A stretch of DNA of 64,000 bases from Ruegeria discodermiae (GCF_030758345.1 NZ_JAVAMO010000001.1:124001-188000); one strand, 5' to 3'. Positions 28,693 through 36,281 are shown, counted from the stretch's first letter. Program-made: numbers and translations. Notes: a model not told the origin generated them from the sequence alone.

Positions 28693-29022
28693 ATGCTACA
28701 GCAGTCCGAGAACGCCACCAAAGCCCGTTTTCTGCAGAAGGTCTGGCGCGATGACGCCTATCGGAGGCGCTTGAAGGAGGATCCAAAGTCGGCGCTGGCT
28801 GAGCTTGGGGTCAATGTTGAGGACGGCGTCACCATCCGATGCGTGATGGATAGTGACACCGTCAAGTATCTGCACATTCCCGCCGCTCCGGAGGCAGGCG
28901 AAATCTCCGACCGCGATCTATTGGAGGCGCAGGGCGGCACAACGCCGGTCTGCGTGGTCACCGTCGTTATCGTCACACTTGGATCGGCCTATGAGACGAT
29001 CGCGGCAACAAAGGGCAGCTAG
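28693..29022 (+). CDS. NHLP-type peptide precursor 4
   Basis: 109 residues, 17 bases after precursor 3, with GGAGG upstream. The leader of 82 residues includes ARFLQKVWRDDAYRRRLKEDP, RCVMDSDTVKYLHIPAAPEA and LLEAQGG. The core of 27 residues (from base 28939) starts TTPVCVVTVV, has a polar second half (SAYETIAATKGS) and a single Cys at position 5. The leader's second half is nearly identical at DNA level to precursor 3, whereas the cores differ, as expected for a diversifying precursor family. Confidence 0.82.
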   Translation: MLQQSENATKARFLQKVWRDDAYRRRLKEDPKSALAELGVNVEDGVTIRCVMDSDTVKYLHIPAAPEAGEISDRDLLEAQGGTTPVCVVTVVIVTLGSAYETIAATKGS

Positions 29023-29128
29023 CGCAACCGCCGAAACCAAGAACGGGTCACTCGACTGTAACAGGACAGAGTTCGCTCAAAAAAGATCCTGACAACCCAA
29101 CAAGACACCGACCGAGAGGAGCCAAACA

Positions 29129-29464
29129 ATGGCACATAACATCAGCGAAAAGTACAAAGCCGCCTTTCTGGACAAGGTCTTGAGCGACGATGCCTATTGC
29201 GCGCGCCTGCAGAAAGATCCCAAAGCCGCACTGACGGAAATCGGTGGGCATGTTCCTGACGACGTGAACATCCGATGCGTGAGGGACACCGGCAAGGTGA
29301 AGTATCTGCACATTCCTGCCGCGCCAGCAGAAGGTGAAGTCTTTGAGCGGGACCTGATGGATGCTCAGGGCGGCACAACCGTGAGCTGCCTGTCCGCCAT
29401 CACCGCCATTATAGGCGCGCTCGGTGTCGGCGTCGTCACGATCTCGGCGACACAGGGCAATTGA
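29129..29464 (+). CDS. NHLP-type peptide precursor 5
   Basis: 111 residues with AGAGGAG upstream. The leader of 82 residues begins MAHNISEKYKAAFLDKVLSDD and holds RCVRDTGKVKYLHIPAAPAE, ending MDAQGG. It carries an extra leader Cys (DDAYCARLQ) absent from its siblings. The core of 29 residues (from base 29375) starts TTVSCLSAIT, is Ala/Ile/Gly/Val-rich and ends ATQGN. Its 106-base upstream spacer is clearly related to the spacer before precursor 6, so gene plus spacer were duplicated together. Confidence 0.82.
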   Translation: MAHNISEKYKAAFLDKVLSDDAYCARLQKDPKAALTEIGGHVPDDVNIRCVRDTGKVKYLHIPAAPAEGEVFERDLMDAQGGTTVSCLSAITAIIGALGVGVVTISATQGN

Positions 29465-29570
29465 AACACCACCGAATCTCAGAACGCGTCACTTGAGGGC
29501 AGCAGGAAAGATTGCCCTCACGAAGACCCTGAAAACCCAACAGAACCTACTGACAGAGAGGAGCCGATAA

Positions 29571-29900
29571 ATGGCACATAACATCAAAGCAAAGCACAAA
29601 GCCGACTTTCTCGAAAAGGTATGGGGCGACGATGCTTATCGCGCCCGCCTGCGGGAGGACCCGAAGGCCGTCCTGGCCGAGCTGGGCAGCCCAGTTCCGG
29701 ATCATGTCGACATCAAATGCGTGATGGACACCGATACGGTCAAATACCTGCATATCCCCGCCGCGCCGGCGACGCAGAAAATCTCGGACCGCGATCTTGT
29801 GGAGGCGGTCGGTGGCACATCGCCGGTCTGTATCCTGTCGCTTGCAGGGCCTTATATCGCTTCGATGGTCACGCTTTCCATTGCGACCGAAAAAGACTGA
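29571..29900 (+). CDS. NHLP-type peptide precursor 6
   Basis: 109 residues with AGAGGAG upstream. The leader of 82 residues begins MAHNIKAKHKADFLEKVWGDD, includes KCVMDTDTVKYLHIPAAPA and ends VEAVGG, the only copy with Val in place of Gln before GG. The core of 27 residues (from base 29817) starts TSPVCILSLA and ends with a charged EKD, like precursor 1. Last gene of the array; the next genes (cyclophilins) are on the other strand. Confidence 0.82.
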   Translation: MAHNIKAKHKADFLEKVWGDDAYRARLREDPKAVLAELGSPVPDHVDIKCVMDTDTVKYLHIPAAPATQKISDRDLVEAVGGTSPVCILSLAGPYIASMVTLSIATEKD

Positions 29901-29975
29901 CGAAGGGCCGGTAGTAAGACAACCTGCTTCTTCAGCAGAGGTCGCCGCAGCTCAGCAATGGCACCCGGCACAAAA

Positions 29976-30008
29976 AATCCGCGCAAGGGAGAGGCCCTTG
30001 CGCGGATT
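29976..30008 (-). terminator. Rho-independent terminator of the cyclophilin operon
   Basis: AATCCGCGCAAGGG at 29976-29989 pairs perfectly over 14 bases with 29995-30008, with loop AGAGG. On the minus strand the hairpin is followed by TTTTTT, which fits the end of the cyclophilin transcript. On the plus strand it may also stop read-through from the NHLP array. Confidence 0.85.
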
Positions 30009-30030
30009 GAAGCTGTTCTGAACAGGCCGA

Positions 30031-30579
30031 TTACTCGGTCACGGTAACCTTTTTCATCACGTCGGGCTGGCCGATCACGGCGCCATTTGGACCTTCGCCG
30101 CGCTTGATCGCGTCGACCACATCCATGCCGTCCGTCACCTTGCCCACAACCGTGTATTGCCCGTTCAGGAACGGGCCCGGCTCGAACATGATGAAGAATT
30201 GCGAATTGGCGCTGTTGGGGTCCTGGGCGCGCGCCATGCCGACCACGCCGCGCTCATAAGGCAGGTCCGAGAACTCGGCCGGCAGATCATCGCGGGTCGA
30301 CCCACCGGTGCCTGCCCGGCGCATGTCGCCACCCGACTTGCCGAACTGTACGTCGCCGGTTTGCGCCATGAACCCGTCGATCACCCGGTGAAACACCACG
30401 CCGTCATACTGGCCGTCCTTGGCCAGCGCGGCGATCTGTTCCACATGTTTGGGGGCCACATCATCCAGCAGGTCGATGGTGATGGTGCCATTGGCGCCTT
30501 CGCCATCGACCTCGATTTCCAGACCTGTGGCGAGCGCGGGGCTGGCCATCAGGGCAAATACGGCGGCCAGCTTACGCAT
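30031..30579 (-). CDS. Periplasmic peptidyl-prolyl cis-trans isomerase (cyclophilin)
   Basis: 182 residues. A signal peptide (LAAVFALMASPALATG, cleaved about residue 18) directs it to the periplasm. The cyclophilin core has FHRVIDGFMAQTGD (catalytic Arg and Phe region), GVVGMARAQDPNSANSQFFIMF and VVGKVTDGMDVVDAI. It catalyses proline isomerisation during folding of exported proteins. Its start overlaps the stop region of the cytoplasmic paralog by 8 bases, so the two are co-transcribed. Resembles PpiA. Confidence 0.93.
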   Translation of the reverse strand: MRKLAAVFALMASPALATGLEIEVDGEGANGTITIDLLDDVAPKHVEQIAALAKDGQYDGVVFHRVIDGFMAQTGDVQFGKSGGDMRRAGTGGSTRDDLPAEFSDLPYERGVVGMARAQDPNSANSQFFIMFEPGPFLNGQYTVVGKVTDGMDVVDAIKRGEGPNGAVIGQPDVMKKVTVTE

Positions 30580-31078
30580 CTGCGGCCACCTTGACGCTGA
30601 TCATGCGGTCGGGGCTTGCGGGCGGCTCGCCGCGCACGATGGCATCCACATGCTCCATCCCGTCGATCACGCGGCCATAGACCGTGTACTGACCGTTGAG
30701 GAAATGGTTGTCCTTGAAGTTGATGAAGAACTGCGAGTTGGCCGAATCCGGGTTCTGCGACCGCGCCGCGCCCAGCGTGCCGCGATCATGGGGCAGCTTG
30801 GAAAACTCTGCCGGAACATTGGGCAGCGAAGATCCGCCGGTGCCCGCACGGCCCAGGTTGAACCCGTCTTCCATGTCGCCATGTTCCACATCGCCGGTCT
30901 GGGCCATGAAACCGTCGATGACCCGGTGGAAGGCCACGTTGTCATATTCGCCACCGCGGGCCAGTTCTTTCATCCGCGCGCTATGCTGGGGCGCCACATC
31001 AGGCAGCAATTCGATGATCACATTGCCGTCCTTCAGCTCGATGATGATCGTGTTTTCCGGGTCCTTGATCTCGGCCAT
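30572..31078 (-). CDS. Cytoplasmic peptidyl-prolyl cis-trans isomerase (cyclophilin B)
   Basis: 168 residues without a signal peptide. Cyclophilin motifs FHRVIDGFMAQTGD, LGAARSQNPDSANSQFFINF and VYGRVIDGMEHVDAI are intact. A GGAGGG ribosome site lies before the ATG. First gene of a two-cyclophilin operon, divergent from pgk, a gene order common in Rhodobacteraceae as far as I know. General protein folding in the cytoplasm (PpiB-like). Confidence 0.93.
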   Translation of the reverse strand: MAEIKDPENTIIIELKDGNVIIELLPDVAPQHSARMKELARGGEYDNVAFHRVIDGFMAQTGDVEHGDMEDGFNLGRAGTGGSSLPNVPAEFSKLPHDRGTLGAARSQNPDSANSQFFINFKDNHFLNGQYTVYGRVIDGMEHVDAIVRGEPPASPDRMISVKVAADA

Positions 31079-31211
31079 CTGGCCCTCCTGTACTTGGATA
31101 TGGACGCATACCTAAGCGTGAGCTGCGCGAAAGCCAAGTCGTGCATTGACCTGACGGCGGTTTCCGGGAAAACAAGCCCTGACCATTGGCCAATTATCGC
31201 GGAGACCGGGA

Positions 31212-32405
31212 ATGACTTGGAAAACACTGGACGACATGGACCTGTCGGGCAAACGCGTACTTGTTCGTGTCGACATCAACGTTCCGGTCGAAGACGGGCA
31301 GGTCACCGACGATACCCGCATCCGCCGGATCGCGCCCACGGTTGGCGACATTCTGAAGGCGGGCGGCATACCGATTCTGCTGGCCCATTTCGGACGGCCC
31401 AAAGGCCAGGTGGTGCCCGCGATGTCGCTGCAACCGCTGGTGCCCGCGCTGGAGGCCGCCTTTGATGCGCCGGTCACCTTCTGTGCCGATTGTCGTGGCC
31501 CGGCGGCGCAGGCGGCGGTGGATGCTTTGGCCGCTGGCTCGGTCTTGCTGCTGGAAAACACCCGTTTCCATCCCGGCGAGGAAAAGAACGATCCTGAACT
31601 GGCCGCCGGAATGGCTGCGCTGGGCGATATCTATTGCAACGACGCGTTTTCAGCCGCCCATCGCGCCCATGCCTCGACCGAGGCGCTGGCGCGGCTGTTG
31701 CCCGCCTGTGCCGGGCGCTTGATGCAGGCCGAACTTGAGGCGCTGGAAAGCGCGCTGGGCAAGCCGCAGCGCCCGGTCGTCGCCGTTGTCGGTGGGGCCA
31801 AGGTGTCGACCAAGCTTGAACTGCTTGGCAATCTGGTGACCAAGGTCGATCATCTGGTCATCGGTGGCGGCATGGCGAACACCTTCCTTGCCGCACAGGG
31901 GATTTCCGTGGGCAAGTCGCTTTGCGAGCATGACATGACCGGCACCGCCTCCGAAATCCTGACCAAAGCCTCGGAGGCAGGTTGCGCGATCCTGCTGCCC
32001 AGCGATGTGGTGGTGGCGCGCGAATTCAAGGCAGGTGCCGAAAACGAAACGGTTGCCGCCGATGCCTGTCCCGATGATGCGATGATCCTGGATGCCGGAC
32101 CCGAAACTGTTACCCGCGTGTCGGACGTTCTGGCGGGCGCGAAGACGCTGATCTGGAACGGCCCGATGGGCGCCTTCGAGATCGAGCCGTTTGATGCCGC
32201 GACAAATGCAGCGGCCCGCAAGGCAGCCGAGCTGACCCGCGCTGGATCGCTGATTTCGGTTGCAGGGGGCGGGGACACGGTCGCTGCCCTGAACAAGGCG
32301 GGCGCCGCGGCGGATTTCACCTATATCTCGACCGCTGGCGGGGCCTTTCTGGAGTGGATGGAAGGTAAAGCACTGCCCGGCGTTGCCGTCCTGTCTGGGG
32401 GGTAA
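31212..32405 (+). CDS. pgk: Phosphoglycerate kinase
   Basis: 397 residues, the standard length. Glycolytic and gluconeogenic kinase that interconverts 1,3-bisphosphoglycerate and 3-phosphoglycerate. Substrate-binding motifs [19 protein letters not shown] and LAHFGRPKG lie in the N-terminal half. [12 protein letters not shown] and the nucleotide-binding [12 protein letters not shown] near the C-terminus are intact. Divergent from the cyclophilin operon with a 133-base shared upstream region. Confidence 0.97.
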   Translation: MTWKTLDDMDLSGKRVLVRVDINVPVEDGQVTDDTRIRRIAPTVGDILKAGGIPILLAHFGRPKGQVVPAMSLQPLVPALEAAFDAPVTFCADCRGPAAQAAVDALAAGSVLLLENTRFHPGEEKNDPELAAGMAALGDIYCNDAFSAAHRAHASTEALARLLPACAGRLMQAELEALESALGKPQRPVVAVVGGAKVSTKLELLGNLVTKVDHLVIGGGMANTFLAAQGISVGKSLCEHDMTGTASEILTKASEAGCAILLPSDVVVAREFKAGAENETVAADACPDDAMILDAGPETVTRVSDVLAGAKTLIWNGPMGAFEIEPFDAATNAAARKAAELTRAGSLISVAGGGDTVAALNKAGAAADFTYISTAGGAFLEWMEGKALPGVAVLSGG

Positions 32406-32432
32406 CGCCGGGCTGCACGCTCAGAGCCCTCG

Positions 32433-32498
32433 GGACCGGATAACCGGGAAGTGACACCCGAAGGCATCGAGCGGCGATGGGCGAAGGCTGGGTGGTCC
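32433..32498. ncRNA. Predicted structured RNA element downstream of pgk
   Basis: Nested complementarity is visible. GGACC (32433-32437) pairs with GGTCC (32494-32498). CCGG-ATAA-CCGG forms a small hairpin (32436-32447, competing with the outer stem for two bases). CACCC (32455-32459) pairs with GGGTG (32490-32494), and CATCG-AGCGG-CGATG forms the inner hairpin (32465-32479). No RNA family was recognised, and no T run follows. It could be the pgk 3' end, a small RNA or a terminator variant. The strand is not decided. Confidence 0.35.
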
Positions 32499-32537
32499 GT
32501 GAGTGTACCTCCGCCCGGAGTGCTGCCTCCCATCTAG

Positions 32538-32726
32538 TCACGCGAAGAGCGGCATAGCAATATGTTGCTTACTCTTTCCCTGTTGTTCTTCGGTGCCGTC
32601 ATCCGCGCAAGGGCTGCCTCCGTCGGGTCCGTCTTCGTCATCTGTCAGGATCGCCTCGCGCATGTCGGCAAGATCGCTGCTGTGCAAAATACGGACGCTT
32701 TTGTTCACATCAAAAAATCCGAACAT
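32538..32726 (-). CDS. Small hypothetical protein (62 aa)
   Basis: The ATG at 32726 has a strong AGGAGAGG site, which is the main support. The sequence starts MFGFFDVNKSVRILHSSDLAD, then has an acidic patch (LTDDEDGPDGG) and a polar, Gln/Lys-rich end. It follows the YdcH gene by 16 bases on the same strand and is probably co-transcribed. No domain, signal or membrane segment was recognised. Confidence 0.5.
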   Translation of the reverse strand: MFGFFDVNKSVRILHSSDLADMREAILTDDEDGPDGGSPCADDGTEEQQGKSKQHIAMPLFA

Positions 32727-32742
32727 GTCCTCTCCTATTGAT

Positions 32743-32988
32743 TCAGGCGGGTTTGCCGAGTTTGCCTGGCATCGGCATGGAGTCGAGCATGCGCAGCAGA
32801 CCTTCGTGACGTGCGAGTTCGTCTTTAATCATCAAGCGACGGCGTTTCAGTTTCCGGAGTTGAACGCTGCAGGGCAGGGGGCGTTTGAGTTCTGTGGCAA
32901 TACGCGCCTTCAGGTCGTGATGTCGGCTCTTAAGTTCGGCCATGCGGACTCTGAGAGAAGGGGCTTTGACGCGCGGGGATTTATTCAT
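32743..32988 (-). CDS. YdcH family protein (DUF465)
   Basis: 81 residues from the ATG at 32988, which has AGGAGG eight bases upstream; the open frame continues to 33210 but without support. The helical DUF465 pattern is clear: LRVRMAELKSRHHDLKARIATEL, then LRKLKRRRLMIKDELARHEGLLRM, two amphipathic helices with conserved L-K-x-x-R-L-x-I-K-D. Function unknown; small cytoplasmic helical proteins of this family are widespread in alphaproteobacteria. Confidence 0.85.
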   Translation of the reverse strand: MNKSPRVKAPSLRVRMAELKSRHHDLKARIATELKRPLPCSVQLRKLKRRRLMIKDELARHEGLLRMLDSMPMPGKLGKPA

Positions 32989-33126
32989 GTGGGTCCTCCT
33001 GTTTGCAAACGGGCCGGTGGCTCTCCCCGGCCTTCTCGTTCGATATGGGGTGGGCGAACCTCGAAAGAAGGCAATGGTATGACTAAGTAGAATAGGAAAA
33101 ACCAATATCATGGAGCAGAGCCGCTC

Positions 33127-34059
33127 ATGCCCAACGACGTCACCTTGCGCCAGATCCGTTATTTCTCCGCGCTTGCCACAGCCGGTCAGTATCGTCGCGC
33201 GGCCAGGCAACTGGGCATCAGCCAGCCCTCGCTGAGTCTGCAGATCGGCGCATTGGAAGAGACGCTTGGCGTGCGATTGCTTGAGCGTCGGCGCAGCGGG
33301 CTGATCCTGACGCCCGAGGGGCGCGATATCGCCGAAATGGCAAGCCGCGTGCTGCGCGAGGTGGCGCAGATCGAGGATTATGCCAGCCCGTTGCAGACGA
33401 GCCTCAGCGGCACGTTGCGGCTCGGCTCGACGCCCACGATCGGGCCCTATCTGTTACCGCGCGTTTTGCGGCGTTTGCACGCGGCCTATCCGGAGCTGAA
33501 GCTGGTCATCCGCGATGGCGCGCTGCGTGATCTGACCGAGGATCTGGTCGCGGGGCGGCATGATATCATCCTGACGCAATTGCCAGTGCATAGTGACGAG
33601 GTGCAGATGCAGCCGCTGTTTCGCGAGCCCTTGCTGATGGCGGTGGGTCACTCCCATCCGCTGGCGGGCCGCCACAAGCTCAGGCGGGCGGACATGGCCG
33701 GGCAGGCCATGCTCAGCCTCAGCCCGGCCTACGCGCTGCATCGCCAGATCGCGGATCTGTGCGAGACCACCGGCGCCACCTTGATGGAGGATTTCGAAGG
33801 CACCAGCCTGGATGCGCTGCGCCAGATGGTCTCGCTGGATATGGGCGTGACCCTGTTGCCCTCGCTTTATGTTGAATCCGAAGTGCGGCAGCGCGACGGT
33901 GACGTCTCGGTCCTGCGCATGCAGCCCGACCTGCACCGCACTGTCGGTCTGGCCTGGCGCAAGAACAGCGGCAATCCACGCGCCTTTCATTTGTTCCGCG
34001 ATGTGATCCAGCAGGTCGTTGCCGAGGATTATCCGCACGCGGTCACAGCGGTGAGCTAG
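33127..34059 (+). CDS. LysR-type transcriptional regulator, OxyR-like, lacking the peroxidatic Cys
   Basis: 310 residues. The N-terminal winged HTH (residues 7-66: LRQIRYFSALATAGQYRRAARQ, SQPSLSLQIGALEETLGVRLLE) is followed by a LysR substrate-binding domain very close to OxyR (GTLRLGSTPTIGPYLLPRVL, TSLDALRQMVSLDMGVTLLPSL). Aligning with E. coli OxyR by the resolving cysteine (C212 here, C208 there) puts Ala203 at the peroxidatic C199 position. The disulfide switch is therefore absent. It may sense another signal or be a redox-blind paralog. Monocistronic; the next transcription unit starts with the ykkC-like leader. Confidence 0.9.
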   Translation: MPNDVTLRQIRYFSALATAGQYRRAARQLGISQPSLSLQIGALEETLGVRLLERRRSGLILTPEGRDIAEMASRVLREVAQIEDYASPLQTSLSGTLRLGSTPTIGPYLLPRVLRRLHAAYPELKLVIRDGALRDLTEDLVAGRHDIILTQLPVHSDEVQMQPLFREPLLMAVGHSHPLAGRHKLRRADMAGQAMLSLSPAYALHRQIADLCETTGATLMEDFEGTSLDALRQMVSLDMGVTLLPSLYVESEVRQRDGDVSVLRMQPDLHRTVGLAWRKNSGNPRAFHLFRDVIQQVVAEDYPHAVTAVS

Positions 34060-34109
34060 ATCCGGTCGGAATTGATTTCCGGGGTGGTCCTGTTTAAGGT
34101 CAGGATGCC

Positions 34110-34218
34110 TAACCATGTGCGGCTAGGGTTCCGCTGCTTCGCAGGTCTGGACCGAGCGCCGTAATGAGCCCGTGTACGGGCGGACACCCAAAAGACGAAA
34201 AAGCCAGGGGGGATAGAC
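34110..34218 (+). ncRNA. ykkC-family riboswitch candidate (guanidine-I-like or variant)
   Basis: The leader has CTAGGGTTCCGC (34123-34134), a small TGC-TTC-GCA hairpin, then GGTCTGGACCGAGC (34144-34157). These blocks are closed by complementary GCGG/CCG flanks, and a perfect GCCCG-TGTA-CGGGC hairpin is followed by ACAC (34184-34187). This order and these blocks match the ykkC aptamer. The 3' block, AGACGAAAAAGCCAGGGGGGA (about 34193-34213, shown with one base over the core), differs from the guanidine-I form GGGANAAAAGCCCGGGAG. A further imperfect hairpin around GCGTGC-TTTT-GCACG (34220-34236) could be the expression platform. It precedes the EamA transporter gene at 34265. Confidence 0.7.
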
Positions 34219-34264
34219 GGGCGTGCTTTTGCACGTCTTGTCGAAACCGTCTTTGAGGTGATCC

Positions 34265-35119
34265 ATGTCCATCCTTGGCTTTGCGCTGGTCCTGTCAGCC
34301 GCTGTTTGTCACGCCACCTGGAATTTCTTTGTAAAACGTCTGAATGCGGGGGCGGAACTGGTCTGGCTGTTCTCGGTTGCGGCCGCTGTGATCTATTTCC
34401 CCCTGACGCTTTATGTCCTGTCCGGCATCGACGCGTTCGATCGCACGCAGATCCTGTTCCTGGTGGGCAGCGCATTGATTCACCTGGGGTATTTTCTGCT
34501 ACTGCAAACCGGGTACCGGCATGGCGCTCTGTCGCTGGTCTATCCCACGGCGCGATCCACCGGGCCGTTGCTGGCCAGTTGTTTTGCCGTTTTGTTTCTG
34601 GGGGAAGTGGTGACAGTGCAGACCGTGCTGGGTGGGGTCACCATCATCTTCGGTGTTCTGATGCTGACCGGCGGATTCGGGCGTGGCGGGGACAAAGCGC
34701 TTGTCTCTGTCGGCTTTGGTGTCGGGGCTGGTCTGCTGATCGGCAGCTACACCGCTTGGGATGCCTATGCGGTCTCGGTATTGCTGGTCCCGCCCTTGCT
34801 GCTGGATTACGCCTCAAGCATTGCCAGAATTGTCCTGCTGGCGCCGGTGGCCCTGCGGCGCAGACAGGTGGTGGCGCGGCTCTGGTCCGCGCATCGGATT
34901 GAGGTTCTGGCGATCGCGGTGTTCAGCCCGCTGGCCTATATCCTTGTGCTGGTCGCGCTGACCTTCACACCGGTGATCTATGTCGCACCCCTGCGCGAGG
35001 TCAGCGTATTGCTGACGGTTCTGATGGGCAGCCTGCTGCTGGGGGAGGGGCATCTGAGAACGCGGCTGTTCTGGTCCTGTATCATTCTTTGCGGTGTTGT
35101 GGCGCTGGCGCTCGGTTGA
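34265..35119 (+). CDS. EamA/DMT-family transporter under the ykkC-like leader
   Basis: 284 residues, about ten hydrophobic spans in two EamA repeats (residues 1-135 and 145-284). GHGALSLVYPTARSTGPLLAS-like and ILVLVALTFTPVIYVAPLREVSVLLTVLMGSLLLGE segments are typical. Inner-membrane exporter of metabolites or amines. Its riboswitch-like leader suggests export of, or response to, the leader's ligand. ykkC guanidine-I RNAs more commonly control small SMR exporters, so an EamA partner is notable. The Tas-like reductase gene follows after 68 bases. Confidence 0.9.
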   Translation: MSILGFALVLSAAVCHATWNFFVKRLNAGAELVWLFSVAAAVIYFPLTLYVLSGIDAFDRTQILFLVGSALIHLGYFLLLQTGYRHGALSLVYPTARSTGPLLASCFAVLFLGEVVTVQTVLGGVTIIFGVLMLTGGFGRGGDKALVSVGFGVGAGLLIGSYTAWDAYAVSVLLVPPLLLDYASSIARIVLLAPVALRRRQVVARLWSAHRIEVLAIAVFSPLAYILVLVALTFTPVIYVAPLREVSVLLTVLMGSLLLGEGHLRTRLFWSCIILCGVVALALG

Positions 35120-35187
35120 GATGGGGCTTGCCGTGCCGGTCTGGACAGTTAGGTTCTGCCGGAGCTTTTTGGAATTGGGGACAGGTT

Positions 35188-36234
35188 ATGAAACAGAATC
35201 CGCTAGGCCGGACAGGCATTCAGGTCTCGGAACTTTGTCTGGGAACGATGACATTCGGCACCCAGACCTCTGAGGCCGAAGGTCACGCGCAGATGGATGT
35301 TGCGCTGGGCGCGGGCATCAACTTTGTCGACACCGCCGAGATGTATCCGGTGAACCCGGTCTCGAAAGAGACCATCGGGCGGACCGAAGAAATCCTCGGC
35401 AACTGGAACGCGGCCAATCCGGCGCGGCGCGGCGATTATGTTCTGGCCAGCAAACATTCCGGCGAGGGGCTACGCCATGTGCGCGAGGGCGCGCCGATCT
35501 CGTCGCAGACCATCGCCGGGGCCATTGAGGGGTCGCTGCGGCGATTGCAGACCGATTATATCGACCTCTACCAGTTCCATTGGCCCAATCGGGGCAGCTA
35601 CATGTTCCGGCAGAATTGGCATTATGACCCGTCAGGCAATGTCCATCCCGAGGTGATTGCCGATATGGAGGATTGCCTCGACGCGCTCCAACGCGAGGTG
35701 GACAGGGGCACGATCCGTGCCTTTGGCCTGAGCAACGAAAGCGCCTGGGGCACCTCGCAATGGCTGCGGCTCTCCGAACAGGGGCTGGGGCCGCGCGTGG
35801 CCTCGATCCAGAACGAATATTCGCTGGTCTGCCGTCTGTATGATACCGATCTGGCGGAGTTGAGCTTGCTAGAGGATGTCGGTCTGATGGCCTTTTCGCC
35901 GCTGGGCACCGGGTTGCTGACCGGCAAATACCAGAACGGGGCGGTGCCCGAAGGTTCGCGCCGGTCGATATCACCGGGGCTCGGCGGTCGGCATTCCGAG
36001 CGGGTCTATGACGCGGTGGATGCCTATCTGGCGATTGCTGCGGAACATGGGCTGGACCCGGTGCATATGGCGCTGGCCTGGTGTAAGACACGGCCTTTCA
36101 TGATGTCGGCGATCTTCGGCGCGACCACCATGGCACAGCTTGAACATGTGCTGGCTGGGGCCGATCTGGAGCTGTCGGACGAGGTCGTGCGGGCGTTGAA
36201 CGAAGCGCATCGGTCTCACCCTATGCCGTATTGA
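35188..36234 (+). CDS. Aldo/keto reductase, Tas-like
   Basis: 348 residues from the ATG at 35188 (GGGGACAG upstream). A TIM-barrel NADPH-dependent oxidoreductase: the N-terminus LGRTGIQVSELCLGTMTFGTQTSEAEGHAQMD, the catalytic Asp and Tyr in NFVDTAEMYPVNP, the Lys in YVLASKHS, the His of LYQFHWP and the cofactor-binding AIFGATTMAQLEHVL. Closest in look to E. coli Tas, which complements a tyrosine-prototrophy defect; the natural substrate is unknown. Convergent with the GlxA-type regulator. Confidence 0.93.
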   Translation: MKQNPLGRTGIQVSELCLGTMTFGTQTSEAEGHAQMDVALGAGINFVDTAEMYPVNPVSKETIGRTEEILGNWNAANPARRGDYVLASKHSGEGLRHVREGAPISSQTIAGAIEGSLRRLQTDYIDLYQFHWPNRGSYMFRQNWHYDPSGNVHPEVIADMEDCLDALQREVDRGTIRAFGLSNESAWGTSQWLRLSEQGLGPRVASIQNEYSLVCRLYDTDLAELSLLEDVGLMAFSPLGTGLLTGKYQNGAVPEGSRRSISPGLGGRHSERVYDAVDAYLAIAAEHGLDPVHMALAWCKTRPFMMSAIFGATTMAQLEHVLAGADLELSDEVVRALNEAHRSHPMPY

Positions 36235-36281
36235 GGTCAGGACGGCGCCGACATGTTTCTGGCCAGATGACGCAGGCGGGT

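Larger units (their letters stand above)
27986..29900 (+). repeat. Tandem gene duplication array (five close NHLP copies)
   Basis: Start-to-start spacings are 366, 341, 436 and 442 bases. Leader DNA is highly similar between copies (for example from 28017 and from 28383, and YLHIP-region DNA in copies 3 and 4). Spacers before copies 5 and 6 are homologous over about 100 bases, sharing AACCCAACA and GAGAGGAGCC. Only the core-coding 3' ends diverge strongly. Confidence 0.85.

Noticed and set aside
27566-29900. Nitrile hydratase alpha-subunit genes
   Set aside because: Only the N-terminal-like leader is shared. The proteins are about 110 residues and lack the C-x-x-C-S-C metal motif.
32989-33210. 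Long N-terminal extension of the YdcH gene
   Set aside because: It would overlap the divergent LysR gene. The ATG at 32988 has AGGAGG and gives the normal DUF465 length.
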